The notes: generated from the letters alone by a model not told the origin. DNA of 64,000 bases from Bagarius yarrelli (GCA_005784505.1 VCAZ01000271.1:67501-131500), one strand, 5' to 3'; counted from the stretch's first letter, positions 33,790 through 46,400 are shown. Numbers and translations are program-made.

Positions 33790-34640
33790 CATATGTTCGT
33801 GTAGATGGCAATTCGACTTGTGATAAACAAATATATTATGTGTTATTAGTTTGATGGCGTTTCTTTCCCTGTGTTTCCACATACTGATGTAAAAGTTTGC
33901 GTATTTTCATGATAAACTTTCAGGTTGAAAATTCTTCCATACAGTCGACGGTGGTGGTTGCCATTTTTTCTTCTGATTTCAAAATCTATTCTGATTTCAT
34001 AATCTATAATCTAATCTATACTCCAAGTCACTCATATTTATCCGATCGTTTAAAATCCTCCCACAAACCTCAGATTCTAAGCATGGACTGGTTCTCAAAA
34101 CACAATTCATCAATTGCACCCAATCACTGCTACTGTAACTAATTAATTCGAGCTAATGACTTCATCAGAGTGTTTTAAAAACAATCTGGAGGTCAATTCC
34201 GGTTCTAGAGTCAAATCCAACCCTAGTGCTATTGGGAGTCGAGGAATCATGTCTTTGGGATTTTTTTCTCTGTCATTAAGTGAAATTTCACTCAACTATG
34301 TAATTTTTTTGGGTTTTATCCTTGAGTTTAATCAGACTCGAGGGAGTAACTGGATTTAGTGATAAATGTTCAACTCTGATACCTGACTCATCGCTGTAGA
34401 TTTCATCGTGTCTCAAAGCAAATGATCCTCTTCAACTGCAGCCACTTCCTGTTCCTAAATAACAGTCTGACATGAGCAGGATAACATTCTTTGTTCACTT
34501 TAAATCTGACTTTATCGCTAAGTTTAACGCAAGATTTAATTCGAACTCTAAACTTCAATCATCACTTTAGGGTTAATTAACATTAATTAAAATTAAAATT
34601 TGAGCTTTAATTCACTTGCTGGGTCTGACTTTCTGGTCCC
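33790..34640. other. no gene seen
   Basis: Unclassified intergenic DNA. Confidence 0.4.
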
Positions 34641-34645
34641 CTGTG

Positions 34646-34826
34646 TAGACATTTACCGCCCTTATCGAGAGCGACTTACATTTATTTCTTTATACAGTTG
34701 AGTGACTGGGGGTTAAGGGCCTTGCTTAGGGGCCCAGCGGTAGTGGCTCGGTAGTGCTGGGAATCAAACCCCAGTTTTCCAGGTATCAGTCCAACACCTT
34801 AACGACTGAGCTACCTCTTTCCCTAG
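34646..34826 (-). repeat. SINE, type 1, full length
   Basis: Antisense: CCGCCCTTATCGAGAGCGAC, GGGCCTTGCTTAGGGGCCCA, GGGAATCAAACCCC and GAGCTACCTCTTTCCC. Confidence 0.88.
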
Positions 34827-34829
34827 ACC

Positions 34830-35280
34830 ATGTGCTCGATGTTTGTGTTGTCTTTGTCTTGTCATGTGAGTCTCCTTGTCCTGTCATTGGTTGATTGTTT
34901 CCCTATTAGTTTGTGTATTTATACCTCTGTCTTGGTCTTAATGTCATGGTTAATGTTAAAGCCCAGACCTGTGATGATGGTTAGAGTTCAGGTCAAGGTC
35001 CATGTCTATTTTTTTAGGTTATGTGTCTCAATGTCTTTTTATTTTTATTTTTCAACTGTAAAACATTTTTGTTAAAATGTAAAATTGCACTTTTGTGTCT
35101 CCTTTAATTGCGTAACTTTGACCGCCCACATTTCACCCCAAATGTTTTTACCCTTTAATATAATTTTGGGAAACTTCCATGAAACCTGTTCGAACAGCTG
35201 AAACATGGTTTTTCCCTTGACTGCCATTTTTTCATCAACAATAAAAAAAACTTTTCATGCTACCGAGTAACCACAAACTG
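34830..35280. other. no gene seen
   Basis: T-rich intergenic DNA. TTTATACCTCTGTCTTGGTC resembles retroelement-flank sequence, not assigned. Confidence 0.35.
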
Positions 35281-35289
35281 TTAAGGTAA

Positions 35290-35660
35290 AGTGCAGGTGG
35301 CGTGTCTCCTCCCCTCGCCGGCCCTCGTCTTTCAGCTCCGGAGCCAAATCTCAGTCAGCGCTAATTATGTTACTCGAGATCCAACTTGACGTTTGGACAT
35401 GCGAGAACAGCAGAAACGTTTTCCACATTTCGGTGCTGAGGCTGTGGGTCAGCGAGGACGAAGACGAGGCTGAAAGACCCGGTCTGTGTTACCTGCAGCT
35501 GTGCGGTTTTCTCCCCCCCACAACCCTCGGAGGGCAGGATCATGGAAAAGCACCAGGGTCCTGGGGCAGAGAAGGGGACAGATCCAACGGAAGGTGGGCA
35601 GATGTGGAGCTTGTGATCTGTGCTTGAGGCTCTTTCAGCCATTCAGGAAGCTCTGTTCAG
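35290..35660. other. GC-richer high-complexity segment, unassigned
   Basis: Unlike its AT-rich surroundings, with CpG dinucleotides and open frames on both strands (35367-35627 and 35370-35642). No domain recognised and no splice pattern established. Confidence 0.35.
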
Positions 35661-35949
35661 TATTGTAGAGATGAACGACTCTTTCCTGGAACTGAATTTG
35701 GGATGATTCGGAGAAAAAGGACAAATAAATCATTTCTTGCAGAACAAAAAGCGAACAAAATAATTCCAAAATGATCGACGTTCCCAACAAACATTAAACT
35801 AAAAGTACACAAACAGCGTCTCATAAAGCATTAAACTCCTAAACTACCCTAATTATAATAGAAACAGTTACACAGACTGTCAGGTAGAGTTTAGAGTGTT
35901 TGTTCAGAATGTGTTATAAATTACAGAAAGCAGGAAAAATCAGAAGGGG

Positions 35950-36027
35950 TTAAAGAGAGAGTGAGACGGGTCTATAAAAAAAGGGATTATGTAAAAGAAG
36001 CAATAACATACATTGGGCTAGACAGAT

Positions 36028-36073
<46 letters not shown>

Positions 36074-36180
36074 TATAAATAAGAGTAACAGAGAGATAGG
36101 CAGACACAAGAATAGATATTTAAAAAAGAGACATTTATACACAATTATAAAAGAGAGACAGAGAAATACACAAAGAGGGA

Positions 36181-36230
<50 letters not shown>

Positions 36231-36660
36231 CCAAACTAGGAAAAGCAATAAGAAAGTGGAATGGACAGATTATAAGAGATTGAGCATGACAGAGATAGGA
36301 GAAGAGAGAGAGAGAGAGAGAGGGAAAGAGAGAGAGACAGGGAGACACAGGAAACCGATAAATTATAAAAGAGAGACAGAGAAATACACAAGATAAGACA
36401 TAGGGATAAACAGTCCCATAAAAGAGAGATTTAGAAAGAGAGAGAGCGAGAGAGAGAGAGAGAGAGAGAGAGTGAGGATCAAGTAAGAGAAGCAGTAAGA
36501 GAGAGCGGGATAGACAGATTATAACAGAGATAGGAAAAGAGAGAGAGAGTGAGGGAGAGAGAGAGAGCTCTATAAATAAAAGTAGGAGAGAGACAGACAG
36601 ACACAGGAATAGACAGATTATAAAAGAGAGACAGAAAAATACACACAGAGGCTCAAACAC
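35950..36660 (+). repeat. GA/GACA compound array with higher-order repetition
   Basis: Pure GA blocks near 36030-36070 and 36185-36228, with a phrase ATTATAAAAGAGAGACAGA repeated around 36140, 36360 and 36615. Open frames across it are repeat artefacts. Confidence 0.9.
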
Positions 36661-36669
36661 TCCCGTTAA

Positions 36670-37340
36670 CCGAAATTCTTAGTTTATATTTTAACTCAAA
36701 CTTGAACTTTAACATTAACTTTTACAACTTTTAACATGAAACTTTGTCTCCTTTGTATTTACAACCTAAACATTTTATTTTAATTTTATTATTATAGTTT
36801 AAACTGAACTCATTTGAATTTTTTTTTTACATAAACACACAAAACAACATTGTTAAACTTTTGTCCAAATACTTAAAACTAATTCTAACTTTACAGAGAA
36901 AATGAAAAGATAAAAAAGACAGACAGATAGAGAGAATATAGATAATCTGCAGTTCAGAAAAACAAAAGGAAATAAAAAATCAGAATTAAACAGCACACAA
37001 ATATGTAAATATATAGATTAAAAAACAAACAAACACAGAAATATAAAATAACACAAGTCTGATTTAGCATCAACGTCATTTAATGTCTGGAAATAAGATT
37101 TTGTGCGTCTTTGGCGCCCTCTGCTGTTCATTTCCGCTTACTGTCTTAGCATCGCCTCCAGGATAGGAATAATTTACCAGAACAAAATGGCGCCTAGTTG
37201 CTTATTTAAATAGAAAAAATATGAAATGTACACATTTATTTTTATTTTTAGTTTTTTTAGCCTTTTTTTAGTTTTTTTAGCCTTTTTTTAGCTTTGTTAA
37301 GCAGATTAGACTTTTAGTCATAAAATGTTTGACTGACACA
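36670..37340. other. AT-rich, no gene seen
   Basis: Short homopolymers; a TTTTTTTAG-type repeat around 37240-37300. Nothing else. Confidence 0.45.
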
Positions 37341-37367
37341 CAATGCTAAGTTGCTTCACACAATGCT

Positions 37368-37765
37368 AAATTGGAATCTGTTAGCTTTTCTATTAGCGAT
37401 GTCAGCTTTTCTATTGGCTATATTAGCTTTTCTATTAGCTATGTTAGCTTTTCTATTAGCTATATTACCGTTTCTATTAGCTATGTTAGCTTTTCTATTG
37501 GCTATATTAGCTTTTCTATTAGCTATGTTAGCTTTTCTATTAGCGATGTCAGCTTTTCTAGTAGCTATATCATCTTGTCTGTCAGCCATGTTAGCTTTTC
37601 TATTATCTATATTACCGTTTCTATTATCTATGTTAGCTTTTCTATTATCTATGTTAGCTTTTCTATTAGCTATGTCAGCTTTTCTATTGGATATATTAGC
37701 TTTTTTTATTAGCTATGTTAGCGTCTATTAGCTATGTTAGCTTTTCCATTAGCTATGTTAGCTAT
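37368..37765 (+). repeat. 21-bp minisatellite
   Basis: About 18 units of TTAGCTTTTCTATTAGCTATG with small variants. The unit is a multiple of three, so several frames stay open (a LAFLLAM heptad repeat on +, ANIANRK on -). Confidence 0.95.
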
Positions 37766-38059
37766 CCAGTACTATTTCAACACACTAATACAGTGTGTAA
37801 GATGCTTTTCATTGGAGTGTGTGACGAAATATAGAAGCGATTACACCCCGATAACCTTTTTCTCCTATGAAGCAGTTAAACGACTGATAAAGATTCGATA
37901 TCTATGAAATAAAGGTTCCGTCTGTCTCTGTGGACCATGAACCTGTCGCTCTGCCACATCACCCACACAACAGACAGCTTAATCATTTACAGCTGTGTGC
38001 TTATCAGCAGGGAATATTTCACCCGCTATTTCACCCGAGTCATTTTACTCTGCTGAGTG

Positions 38060-38666
38060 GAAAGAGACAGACAGAAATGAGAAGGGAGTTGAAGAGAGAC
38101 AGACATATAGGCTGACAGACTCCTGGATGAGACTCCTGACTGAGAGAGGGAGACAGAAAATAAGCAATAGAGAGACAAACAGAGGCGGATGGAAAGATAG
38201 ACAGAGAGGGACAAAGATACAGCAGGCAGACAGATATAGACAGAGGGGCAGACAGATACAGGCAGAAGGGCAGACAGGTGCAGAGAGAAAGAGGCAGACA
38301 GTTACACACAGAGAGGCAGACAGGTACAGAGAGAGGCAGACATAGAAAGTGAGGTAGACAATTACAGACAAACAATCAATTATAGAAAAGAAATTATAGC
38401 AGCTGATAGAAAGATAGAAAGAGAGGAGTAGAGAGGATACACTAGGCAGACAGATATAGACAAAGGGGCAGAAGGAGAGGAAGCAGACATAGAGAGATTG
38501 AGAGAGAGAGAGAGAGAGACAGATACAGAGAGAGAGAGGCAGACAGATACAGAGAGAGAGAGACAGACAGATACAGAGAGAGAGGCAGACAGATACAGAG
38601 AGAGAGAGACAGACAGATACAGAAAGAGGCAGACAGATACAGAGAGAGAGAGAGAGAGGCAGACAG

Positions 38667-38703
<37 letters not shown>

Positions 38704-38900
38704 AAGAGGGGGCAGACAGATACAGAGAGAGAGAGAGAGGCAGACAGATACAGAGTGAGAAGCAGACAGACACAGTCAGAAAGGCAGACATACAAATACA
38801 GACAGATGAGTAGACAGTTACAGACAAAGAAAGAAGAGGGCGAAATAGACAAATACAGAGAGAGACAGACAGGCAGACAGAAAGACAGGCAGGAGACATC
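38060..38900 (+). repeat. GACA/GATACAGA compound array
   Basis: Repeated GGCAGACAGATACAGAGAGA words at irregular 22-30 bp spacing with pure GA inserts. Long open frames here (up to 284 codons, - strand) are low-complexity. Confidence 0.93.
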
Positions 38901-38924
38901 AGTCAAATAAATAGTGACATTTTG

Positions 38925-39400
38925 GCCTAATCCCAATTTTATTTTATCCCCTTAGGCCTACCCCTTACCCTTGCCCCTTAAACAGAGGGCGGGTACGAAA
39001 TAAAATAATCCCCCAAGAAATAGGACAGCACTACTACACCAGTACACGTCATTATACATGCGTAAAATAGCAAGTTCCTGCCACTAAACTTTTAGTTTAG
39101 ACAGGATATCCTGTCCCTGTCATCAGGTAACATTATCAGACATATAATTGTTGTTACAGCAGTGTAATAAAGATGTAATAAAGATGTAATAAAGAGGATT
39201 GTTGATCGTTAAATTCCTTAAAAATGCCAAAAACTGCTTATTTGTGAATCTCCTTGGTCGCTTGGGCAGCCATGTTGCCGCTGTAGCTGGTGTATCATGG
39301 GAAGTTTCTCATACCCCTACATTTGAAGTGTGGTCCCAAAAAATCTTTGTTTAAAGGGATATACCAAAAGAGAATCGAGAAACCCCTACCCCCACCTGGA
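38925..39400. mobile_element. TIR DNA element, copy 2
   Basis: Left end CCTAATCCCAATTTTATTTT; interior GACAGGATATCCTGTCC, TTTGTGAATCTCCTTGG and CATACCCCTA shared with 15238-15847. Right terminus degraded. Lies just past the presumed hnf4 3' end. Confidence 0.6.
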
Positions 39401-39437
39401 GGGTTGGTGTCCTGCAGATTTATCCTGCTGTTAATCA

Positions 39438-39656
39438 TTTATTTTCTCTCTTTAAGCTAATTTTCTTTACTAATTAACCAAAAATGACAATATTGTTAGC
39501 AAGTGATGTTAGCGCATGTTTTCGGCTACCTTTTTTTTTTTTTTACTTCCTGAACCACAGGCTAATTATGCTAGGCTAATGTTTTCTTACAGTCTTGGAA
39601 ATGAGAGCATTCATTAGAAGGACAGTGTGTGTCTATTATGAAGTGTGTATGTGTGT
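39438..39656 (-). other. probable hnf4 3' UTR with polyadenylation signal
   Basis: On the - strand, AATAAA lies at 39443-39438, about 215 nt past the stop. A TIR-type element occupies 38925-39400 immediately beyond. Inferred from position only. Confidence 0.35.
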
Positions 39657-39784
39657 TCAGAGACATGTGTGGATTGCAGACTTGGTAAGACAGCTGTCTA
39701 TCTCTAGTGATGTCTCTGCAGCCGGTGTGTGTGTGTAGAGTTGAGCACCAGGCTGAACGGTGAGCAGAGGAACTCCAGCTAAAG
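39657..39784 (-). CDS. hnf4b: hnf4 last coding exon and stop
   Basis: Acceptor ttggcag|CT; joins in frame and encodes LAGVPLLTVQPGAQLYTHTP then AAETSLEIDSCLTKSAIHTC, Leu and TGA. The PAAET part resembles TPETP of other HNF4 F domains. The short C-terminus is assigned by phase and weak similarity. Confidence 0.7.
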
Positions 39785-41512
39785 CTGCCAAAGAGGAGAG
39801 AGACAGAAGTGAGTGAAAGACGCCAGCCGCGATGACAGACATCTTTTTAAAGATTTTGATTTGAGCTTTAGTTTTATTTTTAGAAGCAGTTTTTATTTTA
39901 CTCACAGGACGGGACAGGGAGGATGACGGAGGTGAAGTTTGGCAGATCCACGTGTTCTTGGTGCAGATTCCGGGTTAGAACCGGGTCTACAGGAGGGCTG
40001 AACCCGAGTACTTCAGGGGCTGAGACTGTGGAAGATCAATGAGTAGAAACACAAATTCACATTCAGCTGTTTCTTTATTTCATTTTAATCAATTTAATTC
40101 AGTCGCTCATTTAATGCAAATTTTTTTTTTATTCCAACTATTTAATATAATGTATATTTATAACCTCTATAAATAAACACCTATATACATCACCTGAAAA
40201 CATTTTAACTTCCATTTATTTTACCTGGAAAAATATTTAACAAAATGTATTTATTGCGATAAAATATTTTTTGTAATTTTATTAACACTTTAATATTTTT
40301 ATATAGAATTAAAATATATTGTTTATTAAAGATAAAACCAACAAAAATTAATAAAGTACTTCCCAAAATATCAAATAAAAGCAAACAATAATAATAATAA
40401 TTATAATAATATGTCAATAATTAATAATATATGTTTCCTTATTTCATTTCCTTGGGGATAGTTTTTTTAAGATAAACCCTTTCCTTTAATTTCTAATATG
40501 TTTCAAATTCTTTACCCTTTCTTTCTTCCTTTCTTTCCTTTTTTTTCCTTTCCTTTCTTTTGTCCTTCTTTCTTGTTGTAATGTTTTTCTTTCCTTTCCT
40601 TTCCTTTCCTTTCCTTTCCTTTCCTTTCCTTTCCTTTCCTTTCCTTTCCTTTCCTTTCCTTTCTTTCCTTTCTTTCTTTCTTAATTTTTTAAATTCTTTC
40701 TTTCTTCTATTTTGCTCTTTCCTTTTTCCTTTCCTTTCCTTTCTTTCCTTTTCCTTCCTTTTTCCTTTTTTTTTCCTTTGTTCCTTTCCTTTCCTTTCCT
40801 TTCCTTTCCTTTCCTTTCCTTTCCTTTCCTTTCCTTTCCTTTCCTTTCCTTTCCTTTCCTTTTCCTGGCATTTGGTACCTGTGGCTGTTTCTCCGAGCAG
40901 CATCTCCTGCAGCAGGTTGTCGATGCTGGCTTCTCCGAGGAGTCGCGCGAGCTGCAGCTGCTCCACCATGTGCCAGGCGGTGCTCTGCAGTGGAGGTAGC
41001 AGCAGAAGAAAGAAGCAGTTCTCCGAACCGGCCGCGCTGCTCACACGTGGCCTCATCCAGCAACACGTGAGCCTGAAATCGCAGTCTGCGCACCATCGCA
41101 GCACATTCCAACCCTGGGCAGTCTGACACAGTACCAGAGGAGAGACAAACGGTGGAGGAGAGGATTTTTAAAGGCACCTTAAAGATCTGAAAAAAACACC
41201 AACACCAGCCAGGACCGGTTCTAGCCTGTTATATAAGGGTTGGCTGGTACAAATAAAAGCTAACTTAACACCTAATGCATCTTTTTAATTAATGAATTAA
41301 TATTCACAAAATGAAATACCAACTACCTTTAAACTTAATTTTTAAATTATATTTTAGCATGACACGCCATACATACATCTATATGTACAATTTTACAGTT
41401 CCTTACTCAGGGGCCCATCAGTGGAAATTTGGTATTGCTGGAAATCAAAACCCACATTTTACCGGTTAGGAGTTCATTGTTTTAACCACTGAGCCACCAC
41501 TTTCCCCTACTG

Positions 41513-41584
<72 letters not shown>

Positions 41585-41714
41585 GTCTGTCCGTCCGTCC
41601 GTCCGTCCGTCCGTCTGAACCCCAGACCTCCTCACCTCAACACATTAGCGTCTGATCTCACTAACACTATTGGAACTGAATGATCAAATGTATATGTATA
41701 GGGGGGTACACAAT

Positions 41715-41790
<76 letters not shown>

Positions 41791-42681
41791 TATATATATA
41801 TTTTTTATATATTTATATATATTTACCAACCATAAACCTTAAATCATCAGGTTAAATCATTTTCTACATTTATTTTAAGGATTTGTATAAATGGAAAAGG
41901 GAACGATTGAAGGGTTTTATTTGTGTACTGAAAGTGGAGTGAAGTGTGTGAACCTGAGGCTCCTCAGCTGTTCTGGCTCTGGTTTTATAATCAGTTTCTC
42001 CAGCCAAAAGCTGAGATTCCAGAACTTTCCGAGCTATTATTAGTTTTCCGTAAGACACCATGAAACCGGCGTGTCCTGAGCCAGGATGCTTTTGGTAAAT
42101 AGGATGGAAGCGAGGTGAGGATAGCGGTGAGCTGTGACTGACCTGGAGCGAAGAAGACGATGGCTCTGAGGCAGGCGAACTCTGTGTCTGTTATGTCCAG
42201 CTCTCTCAGAGGCTTCAGCAGTTCTTCTAGGACACGTGCAGCCAGTTTGGACATTTCCACCTCTGGACCGTTCACAGGGATGATGAAGTCATTTCCTGAG
42301 GCGAGGAATCAGAAGTGGAATCAGAGACAGAGAGACAGACAGAGAGAAGGGCTTTAAGGGTGAAACGCTGAGCTGGACTTTACCTAACAGGATTACATCG
42401 TTGTAGGGAAGTGAGCGGCGAGCGGCGCCCAGGATAAGGTGCTCAGCAGAGTGAGCACGCAACAAGCTGACCTGCATAGAAACACAACACACTCCGTCCT
42501 TTACATACACACCTGACAAGAAAGAATAGTTCTGTGTCGGGGTGTATGGCTATCTGATGTTCTGTCTGTCTCTCTGTCTGTCCAACTATCTGTCTATCCA
42601 TCTACCTTCTATCTATTTTCTTCTAGTCGGTCTTCTATCTATCTGTCTATCTATCTGTCTGTCCATCTATATATTGTTTTG

Positions 42682-42744
<63 letters not shown>

Positions 42745-42845
42745 GTCTGTCTGTCTGTCTGTCTTTCTGTCTCTTATTCTTTTTGCCTGTCTGTCTGTCT
42801 ATTTGTCTGTCCATCCATCTATATATATTGTCGTTTGTCTGTCTG

Positions 42846-42898
<53 letters not shown>

Positions 42899-42940
42899 TC
42901 GCCTGGCTGTATCTATCTATCTATCTATCTATCTATCATC

Positions 42941-42976
<36 letters not shown>

Positions 42977-43041
42977 TTCTGTCTCTTATTCTTTTTGCCT
43001 GTCTGTCTGTCTATTTGTCTGTCCATCCATCTATATATTGT

Positions 43042-43140
<99 letters not shown>

Positions 43141-43446
43141 GTCTGACTGACTGACTGACTCCTACTGACTACCTAGTATCTATCGATAATGTTTAGAAAG
43201 CAGTGTGTTAAATGTCATGGGTTATTGATTAGCGTGAGATGAAGCTTCTGTCTCACCCTGTCTTCCACCGACAGCTCACAAAACTCAGGGATGCGTTTGG
43301 CCCATTCCACCAGGAGGAGCAGCTGCTGTTTTATGGACTCACAGACGTCGGCTGGTCGGGCGATCTTTTTAGTGATGACTTCCCTAATAGGCGGATTCAA
43401 AACGGAGAACTGCAGGAAGAACCACAACAGTGAGTGTAATTAGTGA

Positions 43447-43478
<32 letters not shown>

Positions 43479-46400
43479 CATCCATCCATCCATCCATTTA
43501 TGTCCATTTCTCTTCCTCATTTAGAATATTCGCCTCTCTCCTCCTCACTGAGGATGTGTACCTGATGTGTGCTCTCTTCCGCTTTCAGAAGGATGCTGAT
43601 GGTGAGAGTTCGGACTCCCTGAGCTTCTCTCCGGCAGCTGATCCTGTCTCGCTCATTCTGTACAGCTGAGACCAACAAAGAGGAGTGTTTGACTGTGGAC
43701 AAAAAAAGCTGTGACAGAAATAAATGTTTTATACTTATTCTTATTTTACTCCAGAAGCCCGGGGTGATAATTGCATTATATAACTCCACCATAAAACAAA
43801 AAATCAGCCATCTTTGCCAGAACAGAAATTATTTCCAGAAATCCCTGTAGTAATGTCTAAGTAGAAGACCTTTCTTGTGGTTGTCCACCATTTAGTTCGA
43901 TAGCTTTGCAATTCATCCTGCAACACCAAGTTCCATGATCATCTTCACCTTGAACTTACCTGTAAGTAAAATGGTAGCTCAATGGTTAAGGTGTTGGACT
44001 GCTAGTCGGAAGATTGGTGGTTTGATTTTCGGTATCACCAAGCTGACACTGTTGGGCCCCTAAGCAAGGCCCTTAACCCTTAACTGCTAAGTTGGATAAA
44101 CTGCTAAGTTGGATGTAAGTTACTCTGGATGAGGGCGTCTTCCAAATGCCGTAAATCAGGGGGTGTCCAAACTCAATTCTGGAGGGTCGGGGTGTCCTGC
44201 AGAGTTCAGCTCCAACTTGCCTCAACACACCTACCTGTAAATTTCAAATATACCTAGTAAGATCTTGATAAGTTCTGGTGTGTTTCAGGTTGGAGCTAAA
44301 CTCTGCAGGACACCTAGACCCTTAAGGACAGAGTTTGGACACCCCTGATTTACGGCATTTGGAAGACGTTCTCATCCAGAGTAACTGACATACATCATAA
44401 AAGTTAGTCGAAATGTTAACCCTTACCTGTGATAAAATCACTGCCCTCTAGTGGCTGAATGCTTTATTATACACTACACAGGTATTAAACCGGATTCAGG
44501 TCCCAGTTTACACTCTGACTTACAGTCAAACAGCCGAATGAACCGAATAAAAACTGAATAAATGAATTAATCTCAACCCGGTGGATTATACACACCTTCA
44601 CATTAGATCGTCTTCTGAAATCATGTTTAATGCTAAGTCTGATGTCTGATCTATTTTACATATTTGCCCCAAATAATTCTTAGCAGATATTTGTCCACAC
44701 TCGGAGTCAGCTGTGTTAATTATTAACCTAAACTCCTTCATGGCACTCCTTTTCCTCTTGATTAGTTTATCCCTCTGGCTTATCAGAAGAAGATAAGACT
44801 CAGATTAAAGCTTTGATTTTTGTTGTTCTGTCTCTTCAGATCCGAGACCTGCTGATATCTACACCTCCTCTAAAAACTCCACACGCAACCTAAAACACTC
44901 CTCGACGTTTATCTTTACAGCACACGGAGAAAAAGAAATAACAATAATCCAAATAAACTCTTGATTTGTTGAGAAAACTAGCATAAATAACCTATTAAAA
45001 ATAAAAGATATTGTGATTTTTTTAATTTAATGATCAAGTCTATATTTTTATTAGTATAGTAATATTACTTAATAATAACAACAGTAATTTTTATACATGT
45101 ATTAAAAAAATTTTATTTATTTATTATATTTATTTTAATATTTTTTATTTATATTAATTAATATAATCAATAATAACTATTATTACTATTATTCCTATTA
45201 CTATTAATATTATTACTACTCAAAATTTCTTTTTTTATTTGCTACTATATTATTTATTTATTTTATATATTGTATATATTTATATTGATTTATTATTATT
45301 ATTAATCACATTAAATTGTTGTTCTATTATTACTATTCTTTCTTTTAGTTATTTATTTTTTAATTGTAAACTTATTTTCTTTATTATTATTATTATCATT
45401 ATTAATAATAATTAAAAAAAAAATTTGTTGCTATTATTTATTTCTTTATTCATTTTCAGATTGTACACATATATTTACTTTATTATTATTATTATTATTG
45501 GGGATTGGTTGTTGTTGTTGTTGTTGTTGTTGTTATTATTATTATTTTTGCATGTTAATGTTTCTATTTTTAATACTATGATTTCATTTTTTTCTTTAAT
45601 ATTTTTCTTTTATTTTTTATTTATTTTATTTATTTATTATTTTTTCCATTAAATACTTATATTCATTGTTGTTATGAATCCAATTGTATTTCTTTTATTT
45701 ACAGCTGTATTTATATAAATATTTATTAATATTTATTTATTATTTTATTTATTCATTAATTCATTTATTTGTTGTTTGTTTTGAAAAAAACATGAAAGTT
45801 TCAATTTTTCGGGAGGAAATGATTGCTATAAGTTTTATATATGAATTGGTTTTTGGAGAAGATAAAAGCTAGAGCAAGTTCACTATGTGGGCAAAAGTTT
45901 GTGGACACCCACATCAGTGTGTCTTTCTCAAACTGTCAAACTCTGATCTCACTAATACTATTGGAACTCCACAGTCACATGACACAATCTAGTGGGAGGT
46001 GATTTTTTTTTACTCGTCTTAATAAAAAAATTCTTTTTAAAACATCCCAATACGCAATTAACTGCATTTCTCCTTTAAGGGTGTGTAAATGTTTGCACTT
46101 CACTTCTCGGCATCTTACCTTCTTTCCTCATTCCAGCCCTGAAGCACTTTCGCAGTCTGCAGTATCGACACTGATTCCTCTTGTCCTTGTCCACCACACA
46201 CTGCCTGCTGAACCTACACACACACACACAACACACACACACACACACACACACACAGGTTTATATTTAAGTGTTGATGTGATACATATCGTTTCCATAA
46301 AAACACCGTTTTACAAATAAAAGGTGTTGGAAATGTTTATGCAACATTTAAGGAAGGAGTCTCCAGTCTCGCCGGTAAAGTTCACTGGAGTTTATCAGTT

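Noticed and set aside
38045..38936. Cys/Leu/Ser-rich open frames up to 284 codons on the - strand
   Set aside because: Translation of the GACA/GA array; dinucleotide and tetranucleotide repeats lack stops by composition.
41004..41016. A tiny intron explaining the exon 8 frame change
   Set aside because: The discrepancy is a single base (or seven) with no GT-AG pair; no spliceosomal intron is that short.
40493..41126. Long open frames on both strands in the TTCCT array
   Set aside because: Only the part at 40879-41113 on the - strand is a true exon; the rest is repeat read through past the donor site.
42542..43154. Three overlapping Tyr-Leu-Ser open frames on the + strand
   Set aside because: TCTA/TCTG repeat antisense to an hnf4 intron; open in all three frames as expected for a stop-free tetranucleotide.
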